A stretch of DNA of 64,000 nucleotides from Plasmopara viticola. Its lineage: Eukaryota > Oomycota > Peronosporomycetes > Peronosporales > Peronosporaceae. Shown piece after piece: positions 10,301 to 20,082 of the stretch; positions within the stretch are counted from its first letter, which is position 1; every line of letters begins with the position of its first letter. The notes beneath the pieces were generated by a model. The model saw only the letters and a list, made by a program, of their open reading frames with translations. It made no database searches and was not told the origin of the DNA. The position numbers were made by a program, and so were the translations under genes. The DNA lies in NCBI GenBank assembly GCA_001695595.3, contig MBPM02000176.1:17685-81684 (forward strand). Direction: 5' to 3'.

Positions 10301-12280
10301 TTCGAATCCGGGCACGCGCATTTCTGGACGATGTTATGTGTCGAATTGTCTGTTTTTGCTTGCGAAAGGCTTTAGTAAAGCGACCTTCGATCACATCGTG
10401 TGTGTCATAGTCAAAGCGGGATGGTGCGACGTGAACGCACTTATCTATATCTAAACGAAGTTGAGTGCAATGTACCGGGGATGTAGCTCAAATGGTAGAG
10501 CGCTCGCTTAGCATGCGAGAGGTACAGGGATCGATACCCTGCTTCTCCAGGCGTGTGTAGTATAGTGGTCAGTACCTCACCTTGTGGCGGTGATATCCCT
10601 GGTTCGAATCCGGGCACGCGCATTTCTGGACGATGTTATGTGTCGTATTGTCTGTTTTTGCTTGGAAAGGCTTAGTAAAGCGACCTTCGATCACATCGTG
10701 TGTGTCATAGTCAAAGCGGGATGGTGCGACGTGAACGCACTTATCTATATCTAAACGAAGTTGAGTGCAATGTACCGGGGATGTAGCTCAAATGGTAGAG
10801 CGCTCGCTTAGCATGCGAGAGGTACAGGGATCGATACCCTGCTTCTCCAGGCGTGTGTAGTATAGTGGTCAGTACCTCACCTTGTGGCGGTGATATCCCT
10901 GGTTCGAATCCGGGCACGCGCATTTCTGGACGATGTTATGTGTCGTATTGTCTGTTTTTGCTTGGAAAGGCTTTAGTAAAGCGACCTTCGATCACATCGT
11001 GTGTGTCATAGTCAAAGCGGGATGGTGCGACGTGAACGCACTTATCTATATCTAAACGAAGTTGAGTGCAATGTACCGGGGATGTAGCTCAAATGGTAGA
11101 GCGCTCGCTTAGCATGCGAGAGGTACAGGGATCGATACCCTGCTTCTCCAGGCGTGTGTAGTATAGTGGTCAGTACCTCACCTTGTGGCGGTGATATCCC
11201 TGGTTCGAATCCGGGCACGCGCATTTCTGGACGATGTTATGTGTCGTATTGTCTGTTTTTGCTTGCAAAGGCTTTAGTAAAGCGACCTTCGATCACATCG
11301 TGTGTGTCATAGTCAAAGCGGGATGGTGCGACGTGAACGCACTTATCTATATCTAATCGAAGTTGAGTGCAATGTACCGGGGATGTAGCTCAAATGGTAG
11401 AGCGCTCGCTTAGCATGCGAGAGGTACAGGGATCGATACCCTGCTTCTCCAGGCGTGTGTAGTATAGTGGTCAGTACCTCACCTTGTGGCGGTGATATCC
11501 CTGGTTCGAATCCGGGCACGCGCATTTCTGGACGATGTTATGTGTCGTATTGTCTGTTTTTGCTTGGAAAGGCTTAGTAAAGCGACCTTCGATCACATCG
11601 TGTGTGTCATAGTCAAAGCGGGATGGTGCGACGTGAACGCACTTATCTATATCTAATCGAAGTTGAGTGCAATGTACCGGGGATGTAGCTCAAATGGTAG
11701 AGCGCTCGCTTAGCATGCGAGAGGTACAGGGATCGATACCCTGCTTCTCCAGGCGTGTGTAGTATAGTGGTCAGTACCTCACCTTGTGGCGGTGATATCC
11801 CTGGTTCGAATCCGGGCACGCGCATTTCTGGACGATGTTATGTGTCGAATTGTCTGTTTTTGCTTGCAAAGGCTTTAGTAAAGCGACCTTCGATCACATC
11901 GTGTGTGTCATAGTCAAAGCGGGATGGTGCGACGTGAACGCACTTATCTATATCTAAACGAAGTTGAGTGCAATGTACCGGGGATGTAGCTCAAATGGTA
12001 GAGCGCTCGCTTAGCATGCGAGAGGTACAGGGATCGATACCCTGCTTCTCCAGGCGTGTGTAGTATAGTGGTCAGTACCTCACCTTGTGGCGGTGATATC
12101 CCTGGTTCGAATCCGGGCACGCGCATTTCTGGACGATGTTATGTGTCGTATTGTCTGTTTTTGCTTGGAAAGGCTTAAATAAAGCGACCTTCGATCACAT
12201 CGTGTGTGTCATAGTCAAAGCGGGATGGTGCGACGTGAACGCACTTATCTATATCTAATCGAAGTTGAGTGCAATGTACC

Positions 12281-12353
12281 GGGGATGTAGCTCAAATGGT
12301 AGAGCGCTCGCTTAGCATGCGAGAGGTACAGGGATCGATACCCTGCTTCTCCA
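12281..12353 (+). tRNA. tRNA-Ala(AGC), last complete unit of array A
   Basis: Standard 73-nt gene with anticodon AGC, G3:U70 and A73, identical to the array consensus, with native TATA/CAA upstream. Confidence 0.96.
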
Positions 12354-12354
12354 G

Positions 12355-12426
12355 GCGTGTGTAGTATAGTGGTCAGTACCTCACCTTGTGGCGGTGATAT
12401 CCCTGGTTCGAATCCGGGCACGCGCA
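12355..12426 (+). tRNA. tRNA-His(GTG), last complete unit of array A
   Basis: Standard 72-nt gene, anticodon GTG, preceded by the single G at 12354 and followed by the usual spacer with its T5 run. Confidence 0.96.
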
Positions 12427-12580
12427 TTTCTGGACGATGTTATGTGTCGTATTGTCTGTTTTTGCTTGGAAAGGCTTAGTAAAGCGACCTTCGATCACAT
12501 CGTGTGTGTCATAGTCAAAGCGGGATGGTGCGACGTGAACGCACTTATCTATATCTAATCGAAGTTGAGTGCAATGTACC

Positions 12581-12594
12581 GGGGATGTAGCTCA
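12581..12594 (+). repeat. tRNA-Ala 5' stub / left target-site duplication of LINE copy 2
   Basis: GGGGATGTAGCTCA after an intact spacer (ending TACC), cut by the LINE 3' end (GTTTAAAG on the plus strand). It is duplicated at 20190-20203. Flanking bases differ on both sides (CC versus GG before, G versus A after), so the duplication is 14 bp. Confidence 0.96.
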
Positions 12595-12950
12595 GTTTAA
12601 AGTTGTCTATATTTATTTTATAAACGAATGACTAATCAACTTGCCTGGCTTAAAATCTAATCTAAACTAATGTTGTGTAATGTACATAATTTAGTGTGGG
12701 TCTTGTGTGTAGGGTTTCGGTTCTACAATTTGCCCCTTTTTGAATCGAAGAATGGCGTGTCGGACCGTCCGCGCGGGTCAAAATTTCTCCGGAAATACTG
12801 ATAGTTAGCAGCTGTAGCTCCGGCCACATGTTCAGCATATACATCGCCAGGTTCATGTCAACTGGCTGCACGTGTATTTACCTCGGGCGCCCAAACGCAG
12901 CATTGGTCTTCTAGCTCGCTGTCGCTTCGTTCCACCTCTAGACCGTCACT
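12595..12950 (-). other. LINE 3' UTR, distal part
   Basis: No coding feature seen. The terminal ~80 bp is AT-rich and carries the 3' tail shared with the SINE (plus-strand GTTTAAAGTTGTC at 12595-12607). The rest is unique sequence within the window. Confidence 0.75.
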
Positions 12951-13097
12951 TTCCTCGGGCCGGCTTTAAAGCAGGCTCACCTCAGGGCTCATGCCCCCCG
13001 TCTCCCTTTCGGGTGCAGCCGGAGACAACACAGTCCGCAGAGGGGAGCTCGTTTTAAAACCGGCGAGTCAAGCTTTAGCTTGGAGGGGTTCGGCACC
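12951..13097 (-). repeat. LINE 3' UTR tandem duplication, unit 1
   Basis: 147-bp imperfect repeat of 13098-13226, most conserved at 12985-13048. The sense RNA has two evident hairpins: GGGC-AUGA-GCCC (12985-12996) and CCC-GAAA-GGG with a GNRA tetraloop (13004-13013). Confidence 0.85.
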
Positions 13098-13226
13098 TTC
13101 CTCAAGCCGACGATTAAGTGGGCCCGCATCTGGGCTCATGCCCCCGTCCCCCTTTCGGGTGCAGCCGGAGACAACACAGTCCGCAGAGAAGAGCCCAACT
13201 TAAGTCGGCGAGTACTGGAGTTGCTG
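13098..13226 (-). repeat. LINE 3' UTR tandem duplication, unit 2
   Basis: Second copy of the 147-bp repeat, somewhat divergent at its ends. It keeps both hairpins: GGGC-AUGA-GCCC at 13132-13143 and CCC-GAAA-GGG at 13150-13159. Retention of both stem-loops suggests a structured RNA element, possibly the RT recognition site; that is inference. Confidence 0.8.
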
Positions 13227-13343
13227 GGACGCTTGAGCCTCGGCGGGTAAATTCGGAAATGAACAATAAAACCGATGGTGGATAAGAAATCCCTTGAAAT
13301 AGCATAATATGCTTTTTGTCAGGATTGTTGTCGGACCACTCGA

Positions 13344-16300
13344 TTAGACTGTTTGGCGGACACTGGTGATACCAGGATGAAGATCGGTGAACCTCCCGAA
13401 GGCCGGCTGGGACTGCATCTTGCGCACAATTTTGGCTAGGACCAGCTTATCATCGTTACCGTATAAGCGCCTAAACAAGTGTCGAACGTGCGCCGCAAAT
13501 GTCGTGAAAACTATTCGTAGCGCTGGGTGCGGTGGTGTAGGCTTTCTTCCGTCGAACAAACACCGATTGCGATCCGACCACAAAAAATGAAGCGTCACTG
13601 CGCGGAGGACATGCCATACGTCAGCTGCGATTGCCGCATGGTCCTTCCATTCATCGCGCACTTGCACCCTTCGCGCAAGTGCGATGTCGAGCCACGTCGG
13701 CTTGTGCTTGAAGAGCCTGCACGCGATATCAAGGACGTGTAGCCACAAGTCCGACGCAAGCGAGCAGTCAAAGAACAGATGCTGTTCCGACTCAATTGCA
13801 TCACAACCATCGCGCACACATGTGCGGATGCCGGGATTTGTATATTCCAGAAACCAGAAGCGCGACCGGACCGGCAGCAGTCGGAAAGCCAATCTTAACT
13901 GAAGGTCTTCGAAGACAGGAAGCAGTACCTTTCGCATTCGCTTGCCCCGCTTCGCGTGCTCCTTGATGTGGCTGACGTTGATGTGATCCCAATAGATCTT
14001 CATTGGATGCGGCTTTATCTGTGGTTTCGGCTTCCATACGACGCGTAAAACCGCCGAGCGTGGGATCGCAGGAAACAATTGCAGCTTCTCGTTGCTGAAG
14101 ACACCGACGTATGGTATTAATCCTGGGCTAACTCTGCCAGGTACCGAAAGAGTACCACCACATGATTTAAGCCGATCTACGATCTGCGTCGCCTCGTTAT
14201 ACATCACGCGTAGCCACTTAATTTGTTGGCCTGGCGTGATATTCACCAGCGTAAAGTCAATATGTCGATCCACGAAGTCAACCTGCGCTGGCCACGTGTT
14301 CTGACCGCGCATAAAGTCAGCAAGCGACCGAAGACCGAAGACGCGAGAGACGTGTAGACGAAAGCTTCGTTGTGGCTCTGGCACCATACCGATGCAGCGC
14401 CGATGCGCCAAAGCCGTGCCACCACGCATTCGTTGTTCGTAGTGAAGGCTGGCATCTGAGTGAAACCAGATCGGCTGGACAAGTGCATACTCGATGCGCT
14501 CGTTGGATGGCAAGTCGTGCCACGTCTTTTCCCAGCTTGAGCGATGCCACCAGGTCCAAGTTGTCTTCCACCACATTGAAGTGTGACTCCACTTGATCAT
14601 CTCGCCGTGGCGCTGTGGGGATATTGTAAGCAGATCGAGCGCATGGCATTTGCTGTACCGAGGAAGGATTGACCTCAATAACTCTGTACTAGCAGTCGTC
14701 CACCAGCGTCCGTCAGATGCTCGAGCCTGTGCTACGAACTGCATCAGAAGCACGAAACGTTGTCGCTTAAGCTGTGCTTCAAGATTTGGAAAACCAAGTC
14801 CACCATCTGCTCGTCGAAGATAGAGAAATTCATTTGGGATTAGCTGTATGTGTGTCGCGTCGCGGTCGTACTTGCGACTCAGCACAAACCGGTTTAGCGT
14901 CGACTGCCATCTTTTGACGAAAGCCAACGGAATTGCGACGTGCTGTGTGCAATGCCATAAGCGCGACAGCACCATGGTCTGAGCAACCAGGAGACGTCCG
15001 CGAAGCGTGCGGGCGCGACGGTACCACAGTTTCAAGCCTTCATAAAAGCGCTGGTCAAGTGACTCAAGAATGCGGTCGTCGATGGGTGACTGACTGAAAG
15101 GAATGCCAAGATACTTGACCGATTCTGAGCGTCCAAGGACGCGAACACCGGGCATGAGCGGGCAGTCTTGTCTCCGGTTTAGAGCCAGCAGTACGGACTT
15201 TGACAAGTTCAACTTTGCCCCCGAGCCTTGGCAGTACTTCTCTACAGTCTCAAGCTGTGCCTGCAGATTTGTGATCGAGCTGCCGATTAGCGTCGAGTCA
15301 TCTGCGAAGAATAAACTCGTTGCAGTATCGTTGTCATTCAGACACACACCGTACTCCTCGTGTGAGCGCAGCAAGTTTCCGAGTGGCTCAATCGTTAAGA
15401 TGAACAGCAGTGCGGACAGAGGGTCTCCTTGTTTCACTCCGCGAGTAGGATGCAGCGCTGGCTGAATGACGCCGTTGATCAGGAGGTGAGCCAGAGGATC
15501 CGTGTAAAGCAGCTTTATCCAGCGTGTGAAACCTGTGCCGATCCCCATACGCTCAAGCAATCGGAACATGTAATCCCAGTTGACTCGATCAAATGCCTTC
15601 TGAAAATCCAAGAACAGCGCGTATGCCTCTTCGGTTCTACTTGTGACAAGGTCTTGAAGATCAGCCAGGAAACGCACGTGGTGGTGGATCGAGCGGCCGC
15701 GGACAAAACCCTTTTGGTCCGTATGGACCAATTTTGGGATGGCAGACTGCAGCCGATAAGTCAGTGCCTTTGAAAGTACCTTTACATCGACCGGAATGAG
15801 CGCGATCGGTCGATAGTTGCCTGGATCTGCGCGCGGTCCCTTCTTGTGCAACAGCACCACCGCCGACTTGCGTTGCGATGCAAGCAGTTTTCCGCGCTTG
15901 AGTCGATCATTGAAGACCAGTGCTAGGCACTGCCCAAACACGTCCGGCGCGACTTGGTAGAATCCCGCTGTCAAGCCATCGAAACCTGGAGATGACGTCG
16001 TTTTCATGTGCTTAATGGCTTCTGTCAAGTCGATGGAGCTCACGTCCTTGTCAAGCGCCTGCCTATCGAGCTCAGATAGCGTGCGAACGACTGAGTCGAG
16101 AAGCTTACGTTGCATCGTGTTGTCTGGTGGGGTTGCTGCTCCCGTTTGACTGCCTGGGTCACCCATCTCCGACCCCCAATGCTCGAGGAAGCGAAGGCTG
16201 ATCTCGTTTGGATTGGTTGAGACACTTCCATTCGGAAGTAAGACTTCCTCAATCGAGATTCGCCGCAAGCTTGTGTCCAATGGTCGAAAAAAGTGCTTTG

Positions 16301-17471
16301 TCGACGTCTCGGAGTTTGCAGCTTGGAAATCGAACGCAGTGTCTTGATGATACTGACTCGACCGGGTCACTGTCTCCTTGTAGTTCTTCATGGCTTCCTC
16401 GTACATCTTTTTGTTAGTATCGTCGGCAGCAACTCGATGACACGCGGCGGCGCGATCCAGCATGACGCGAGCGTCATCAACAGCTTGGGTATCTTGAGAT
16501 CGGAGCTTCTTCTGCAGATCCTGCAGCTGCACTTTGATATCCGACTTCCACTGCTCCCACGTTCGCCCTGGATTCGTCGAAGCGCGAAGCTTCAATAGGA
16601 TCTCATCAGCTTCACGCCGAATTGCCGATACCACCAGCGGGTATTCGAGCAGATAGTGCGGGAACTTCCAGTAACCTCGACCATGCAGCTGGGACCCCGA
16701 CCTGAAAGTCACGCTATGTGCCAGATGGTCTCCGGCATGTGCCGGCAAGAAATACTTGGCATCGCCGTAGAAGCTGTTGCACAATATGTCCGAGACGAGG
16801 ATGTAATCAAGGCGGTTCTTGCGAGGCATCGGTCCCGTGAACACGCGTGCTGTATCGTGGTGGATTCGCCAGGCGTCGACGACACCCAGTCGAGCCAACC
16901 AATCCAAGCAGCACGAACGACTTGAGTCATAGCGCAAATCCGACATTGAACAGTCCAAGGTCGGGTCCAGCGGAGTATTGAGGTCTCCAAGTACCATGTG
17001 TGTCGCGTCGTCTTCGAATTCTTCCGTTGCTAAATTGGAAAAAAACGCTTGTTTTTCTTGTTTATCCACAGGCGCGTAGACGTTGTGAATATAGACGGGA
17101 GCAAACTTGACCAGCACACGCACGACGAGGTACCGGCCAGGAACGGTCAGGTGGGTGAGCTCCAATGCTGAGTCAAAGCCTGGGAAGTCGGAGCGGAGCA
17201 ATGTGAGTACTCCGTTGCTTCGACCGCGTGTCGGCCGGTCCAGGAGTGTGTTCACATCGCTCAGAAATATTTTGTGCTCAAAAGTAGACTCAAGGTGAAA
17301 CTTGAAGCGTGCAAGATGCGAGCGGTCCGCAAATTTGGTCTCTTGGATGCACGACATCCCGTACTTCGATAGCAGATTGTCGATCAGAAGGTGCCCGTTC
17401 TTCTTGACGCCATTCGTGTTCACAGTTAGCACGCTAGTGTTGTTCCAAGTCAGATGCGTCGTCGAGATCAC
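13344..17471 (-). CDS. LINE ORF2: APE endonuclease / reverse transcriptase (1,375 aa)
   Basis: This protein nicks the target and copies element RNA into it. APE domain about residues 12-255: Asn in VNTNG (17-21), Glu in QETK (~44), LGDLN (161-165), LDYILVS (~221), GDHLAHS (~247). Reverse transcriptase about 490-800: NYRPIALIP (~552), GFVRGRSIHHH (~588), LDFQKAFDRV with catalytic Asp622 (621-630), GVKQGDPLSALLF (678-690), FFADD with Asp724/725 (721-725). C terminus: CX4CX7HX4C finger (C1218, C1223, H1231, C1236), typical of the zf-RVT domain of LINEs. No RNase H motif recognised. The frame opens after an upstream TAG (17487-17489) and has no ATG before codon 39, so translation probably depends on ORF1 termination (TAA-G-GTG) or a +1 shift. 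No internal stop, so potentially functional. Confidence 0.95.
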   Translation of the reverse strand: MISTTHLTWNNTSVLTVNTNGVKKNGHLLIDNLLSKYGMSCIQETKFADRSHLARFKFHLESTFEHKIFLSDVNTLLDRPTRGRSNGVLTLLRSDFPGFDSALELTHLTVPGRYLVVRVLVKFAPVYIHNVYAPVDKQEKQAFFSNLATEEFEDDATHMVLGDLNTPLDPTLDCSMSDLRYDSSRSCCLDWLARLGVVDAWRIHHDTARVFTGPMPRKNRLDYILVSDILCNSFYGDAKYFLPAHAGDHLAHSVTFRSGSQLHGRGYWKFPHYLLEYPLVVSAIRREADEILLKLRASTNPGRTWEQWKSDIKVQLQDLQKKLRSQDTQAVDDARVMLDRAAACHRVAADDTNKKMYEEAMKNYKETVTRSSQYHQDTAFDFQAANSETSTKHFFRPLDTSLRRISIEEVLLPNGSVSTNPNEISLRFLEHWGSEMGDPGSQTGAATPPDNTMQRKLLDSVVRTLSELDRQALDKDVSSIDLTEAIKHMKTTSSPGFDGLTAGFYQVAPDVFGQCLALVFNDRLKRGKLLASQRKSAVVLLHKKGPRADPGNYRPIALIPVDVKVLSKALTYRLQSAIPKLVHTDQKGFVRGRSIHHHVRFLADLQDLVTSRTEEAYALFLDFQKAFDRVNWDYMFRLLERMGIGTGFTRWIKLLYTDPLAHLLINGVIQPALHPTRGVKQGDPLSALLFILTIEPLGNLLRSHEEYGVCLNDNDTATSLFFADDSTLIGSSITNLQAQLETVEKYCQGSGAKLNLSKSVLLALNRRQDCPLMPGVRVLGRSESVKYLGIPFSQSPIDDRILESLDQRFYEGLKLWYRRARTLRGRLLVAQTMVLSRLWHCTQHVAIPLAFVKRWQSTLNRFVLSRKYDRDATHIQLIPNEFLYLRRADGGLGFPNLEAQLKRQRFVLLMQFVAQARASDGRWWTTASTELLRSILPRYSKCHALDLLTISPQRHGEMIKWSHTSMWWKTTWTWWHRSSWEKTWHDLPSNERIEYALVQPIWFHSDASLHYEQRMRGGTALAHRRCIGMVPEPQRSFRLHVSRVFGLRSLADFMRGQNTWPAQVDFVDRHIDFTLVNITPGQQIKWLRVMYNEATQIVDRLKSCGGTLSVPGRVSPGLIPYVGVFSNEKLQLFPAIPRSAVLRVVWKPKPQIKPHPMKIYWDHINVSHIKEHAKRGKRMRKVLLPVFEDLQLRLAFRLLPVRSRFWFLEYTNPGIRTCVRDGCDAIESEQHLFFDCSLASDLWLHVLDIACRLFKHKPTWLDIALARRVQVRDEWKDHAAIAADVWHVLRAVTLHFLWSDRNRCLFDGRKPTPPHPALRIVFTTFAAHVRHLFRRLYGNDDKLVLAKIVRKMQSQPAFGRFTDLHPGITSVRQTV

Positions 17472-17486
17472 CTTAGCAGCGAGTGG
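17469..17486 (-). promoter_or_regulatory. Candidate ORF1/ORF2 translational coupling or +1 frameshift site
   Basis: The sense strand reads CTCGCTGCTAAGGTGATC. ORF1 ends TGC-TAA; ORF2 is in the +1 frame and is open only from 17486. Reinitiation at the GTG, or a +1 slip at the TAA, would give ORF2. Coupled termination-reinitiation at an overlapping stop/start is established for the LINE SART1 (UAAUG); the non-AUG version here is inferred. The same sequence occurs in copy 1 (977-994). Confidence 0.5.
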
Positions 17487-20082
17487 CTATGCCGCCCGCT
17501 ACTGGTGTCACCGATCCGTCGTCTGTGACAAGAAGCTGAAGAACCGATTCATCTGTCGGGTAATGACCTTCTAGTTGCCGCAGTTCTTCGAGCTCGTCAA
17601 GCAAGTGACCTTGCCATTGGATCTCACGCCAATGAACCATGCATAGCTCACCAATCTTTGACCGCAGAAGACTCAGCAGCGTGTTCGGGTGTAGCAGGCG
17701 AGCGTGGTGGGCGGGGATCCACTCGACCGGATGACCCGTGACGTACTGGATCCAATGATCATTTGCGAACAGCGTCGGCGCAATTGACATGAGCGTTAGT
17801 TCAAATGCGGACAGCGCCTTAGTGAAACGCGTCAGCTCAAAAATCTTCGGTGTCGCCTGCCACCACTTGCCACACGCAGCGAAGATATCCTGACGCTTGG
17901 ACGGAACCGATGTCTTCATAAGCCTCTTCCATTTTGCTACGAACGTCGTGTCTTCGTTCGGCTTATTTGCACTCAGCACTCGATTAATCATGTGCAATTG
18001 CGCAAGCTCCTCGATCTCGTTGCCGCCAGCTGCCATCTTGAGGGATAGCGCACTGTTGAACGCGAGCGGAGACTCAGTCACTTTCTTCATGATGTGGTCC
18101 GGATTTGTCGCGTTTCTAAGAATCGTGGATATGCTCTCAACTTTTTTGTCCGCATCGACGAGACGGTCATCAAGTGTGTTTAATAGCGCCGTGTTTTCAT
18201 CGCTGATCATAGAGTCAGCTACCTCGACAACAGGCGAAGGAATCGACGCCTTGCGAATTTTTGTATGATGTTTCTCGACAAAGAACGCAGACTCTGTGGA
18301 CGATTTGAGAGTTTTGGGACGCGTTACGTCAACTGGACGCACGTGGTGACGGATGCCATACTTCCTGTCCATGGTCGCATCAATCAACTCAAACTTGACT
18401 TCTACTGTCTGAAGCGCCTGGAAGTAGTTCGTGGTTGCGACACCATCCAGTGGTCTTGGCATCTGTTTCGTCAACATGTTAGTGAAGTCGATACCTCCAC
18501 GCAAGCGTTTCTTTTTGTTCGTGACAGTGGAAAATCCGTCTGAACCATTTGTCAGCATGAGCATTTGCTTAGGTGGAGCCTTTGGACTCGCTGGGGGCGA
18601 GAGACGACTGCCGGATCCATTAGACGTTGGAATCGAGAGCACGTCATCAATGTCGATGACCCTCTTTGCAAGTTGAGTGGCCATATTTTGCTGACCATGC
18701 TGAGCTCCGGGCTGGAGCTGGCCATCCTCTTTTGTCTCTTTGTTCTCAAGCACGTTGTCAACCAAAGAAAGAACTGATTCAGCTTGTGGAGCGTGAGATT
18801 TTTTCGATTGGGTCCGTGGTGGCTTTGACTTGGAGGTAGGTCGTGCAGTCTGCCTTTGGACGGGTCGAGCATATTCAGCATTCGACGGATTGAGCGACTT
18901 CAAGTCAATGCTGTGGTGCGAGCGGAAGCCGAACGGAAGACGCTCAGATGCAAATGGCGCGTCTTTGCCATGCACCGGATACAATTTGTTGTTGAACACG
19001 AGCTGGTCGCACACCGAGCCGTTCACCACCAGTGGGGGTGGACACTCACTTGACCGGAAGTACACTCGCCACGTCGCCGAAGTGAGACCCGTCGCCAGAT
19101 TCACATCGCGATACGTGTCGTACACTGGCTCGCATTTGAGTAGGAAAAGACGACGTAAAACAAGGTCCGTGTCCGTGTCCGAGTCGACGTTTGAAATATC
19201 CAGGAAGAACTTGCTTGCAAGGACGTCAAACGGCTTAAACGGGTACACGTTGCCAAGGAGGCTGACGGTCGTGCGCTCGAGTTCCATACACGCCTCGCGA
19301 TCCTTGAGCTTGAGACGCAAGTTTCCACCTGGCATCTTTGATACCTGGCCGACTCTTTTCTGCTCGTAAAGACGGTCAAGCGTACAGTTGCGGTGATTTG
19401 TACCCACGAGCGCAGCCATAATTTTAGTCAGCGACGTCTTAGCGAACGTCTTACCCGTCTCAATCACCATGTCGTACCTGGCACGGGGAAGCTCGTACGG
19501 GCGAGACTGGTGAATACAAGAAGCAATGTCGGACCAGTCGCCACCGGTAGCATACTGGCGCTCAATCGCTTCAATGTCGACAGCGAGAGGCTTGGGGGTC
19601 TCCACACGGCGACGTGCAGTATCGACTTTGATGTTGTCACGACGGATAGTTTCTTGCTGGCGAAGCAGCATTGCCATCGATGGACGTGGATCATTCACTT
19701 CCTCATCAACAACGCTTTTGACCGCATCATCGTCAGTAATAGCGGCAGAGGCGCCACCTTCCGGGAGTGCAGTCGGCATCGCCTCGTCAATATCCGTCTT
19801 GACGATGGTGAGAGACGAAGCAGAATGAGCAGGCGATGTTGACATAGGCAGCGCGAGCGGTGACGGCGAGGAAGTCACCGCGGCAAGAGGTGCGGATCTT
19901 TCTGCGCCGTCGAGGGGAGCAGTATGGAACCCGTCAACAGAAGAGTCGGCAGGATCCGCACGAGAAAAAGGGGGCACGCGGCCCGACGGGTGGTCTGGAG
20001 CAGTCACAGCTGCCAAAGCCGGGACAGCACAGGCAGTGGAGGTGGCAGGTCCAGAAGACGGAGCGACAGCTGGATTTTTCAT
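17473..20082 (-). CDS. LINE ORF1 protein (869 aa)
   Basis: Nucleic-acid-binding partner of ORF2, expected to coat the element RNA. Visible order: disordered Ala/Pro/Ser-rich segment (1-95), acidic/helical linker (95-200), RRM-like region around 250-375 (NLRLKLKD, KFFLDISN, TWRVYFRSSECPPPLVVNG), basic Lys/Arg/Ser/Pro tract (about 405-430), low-complexity stretch with poly-basic NKKKRLRGG (~522-530), and a helical C terminus rich in Trp and Leu (about 640-845). No CCHC knuckle, unlike many LINE ORF1s. The ATG at 20080-20082 gives MKNPAVA. Met80 (MSTSPAH) is an alternative start, because the copies differ only upstream of it. The stop TAA (17473-17475) is one base from the first ORF2 GTG. The RRM assignment is by pattern and unverified. 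Confidence 0.9.
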   Translation of the reverse strand: MKNPAVAPSSGPATSTACAVPALAAVTAPDHPSGRVPPFSRADPADSSVDGFHTAPLDGAERSAPLAAVTSSPSPLALPMSTSPAHSASSLTIVKTDIDEAMPTALPEGGASAAITDDDAVKSVVDEEVNDPRPSMAMLLRQQETIRRDNIKVDTARRRVETPKPLAVDIEAIERQYATGGDWSDIASCIHQSRPYELPRARYDMVIETGKTFAKTSLTKIMAALVGTNHRNCTLDRLYEQKRVGQVSKMPGGNLRLKLKDREACMELERTTVSLLGNVYPFKPFDVLASKFFLDISNVDSDTDTDLVLRRLFLLKCEPVYDTYRDVNLATGLTSATWRVYFRSSECPPPLVVNGSVCDQLVFNNKLYPVHGKDAPFASERLPFGFRSHHSIDLKSLNPSNAEYARPVQRQTARPTSKSKPPRTQSKKSHAPQAESVLSLVDNVLENKETKEDGQLQPGAQHGQQNMATQLAKRVIDIDDVLSIPTSNGSGSRLSPPASPKAPPKQMLMLTNGSDGFSTVTNKKKRLRGGIDFTNMLTKQMPRPLDGVATTNYFQALQTVEVKFELIDATMDRKYGIRHHVRPVDVTRPKTLKSSTESAFFVEKHHTKIRKASIPSPVVEVADSMISDENTALLNTLDDRLVDADKKVESISTILRNATNPDHIMKKVTESPLAFNSALSLKMAAGGNEIEELAQLHMINRVLSANKPNEDTTFVAKWKRLMKTSVPSKRQDIFAACGKWWQATPKIFELTRFTKALSAFELTLMSIAPTLFANDHWIQYVTGHPVEWIPAHHARLLHPNTLLSLLRSKIGELCMVHWREIQWQGHLLDELEELRQLEGHYPTDESVLQLLVTDDGSVTPVAGGIATRC

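Larger units (their letters stand above)
3640..12594 (+). repeat. Array A: 29 tandem tRNA-Ala/tRNA-His units, ~301 bp each
   Basis: Head-to-tail units lie between LINE copy 1 and LINE copy 2, broken once by a SINE. For a tRNA-His ending at E, tRNA-His is E-71 to E, a single G is at E-72 and tRNA-Ala is E-145 to E-73. E values: 3785, 4309 (tRNA-His one base short), 4610, 4911, 5212, 5512, 5813, 6114, 6414, 6715, 7014, 7315, 7616, 7916, 8217, 8518, 8819, 9120, 9420, 9720, 10020, 10320, 10622, 10922, 11223, 11524, 11824, 12125, 12426. Apart from the 4309 unit both tRNAs look invariant. The ~155-bp spacer varies: TTGGAAAGGCTTAAG versus TTGCAAAGGCTTTAG, AATCGAAG versus AAACGAAG, and a divergent spacer near 4970-5000. 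The last unit is followed by a normal spacer and a 14-base tRNA-Ala stub where LINE copy 2 begins. Confidence 0.97.

Noticed and set aside
12662..12871. Small minus-strand open frame (69 codons) in the LINE 3' UTR
   Set aside because: It lies after ORF2 with no recognisable domain and a composition like the surrounding UTR; chance is sufficient.
13344..14300. RNase H domain at the C terminus of ORF2
   Set aside because: After the RT the only recognisable element is the CCHC zf-RVT finger. I could not find the DEDD pattern of a LINE RNase H.
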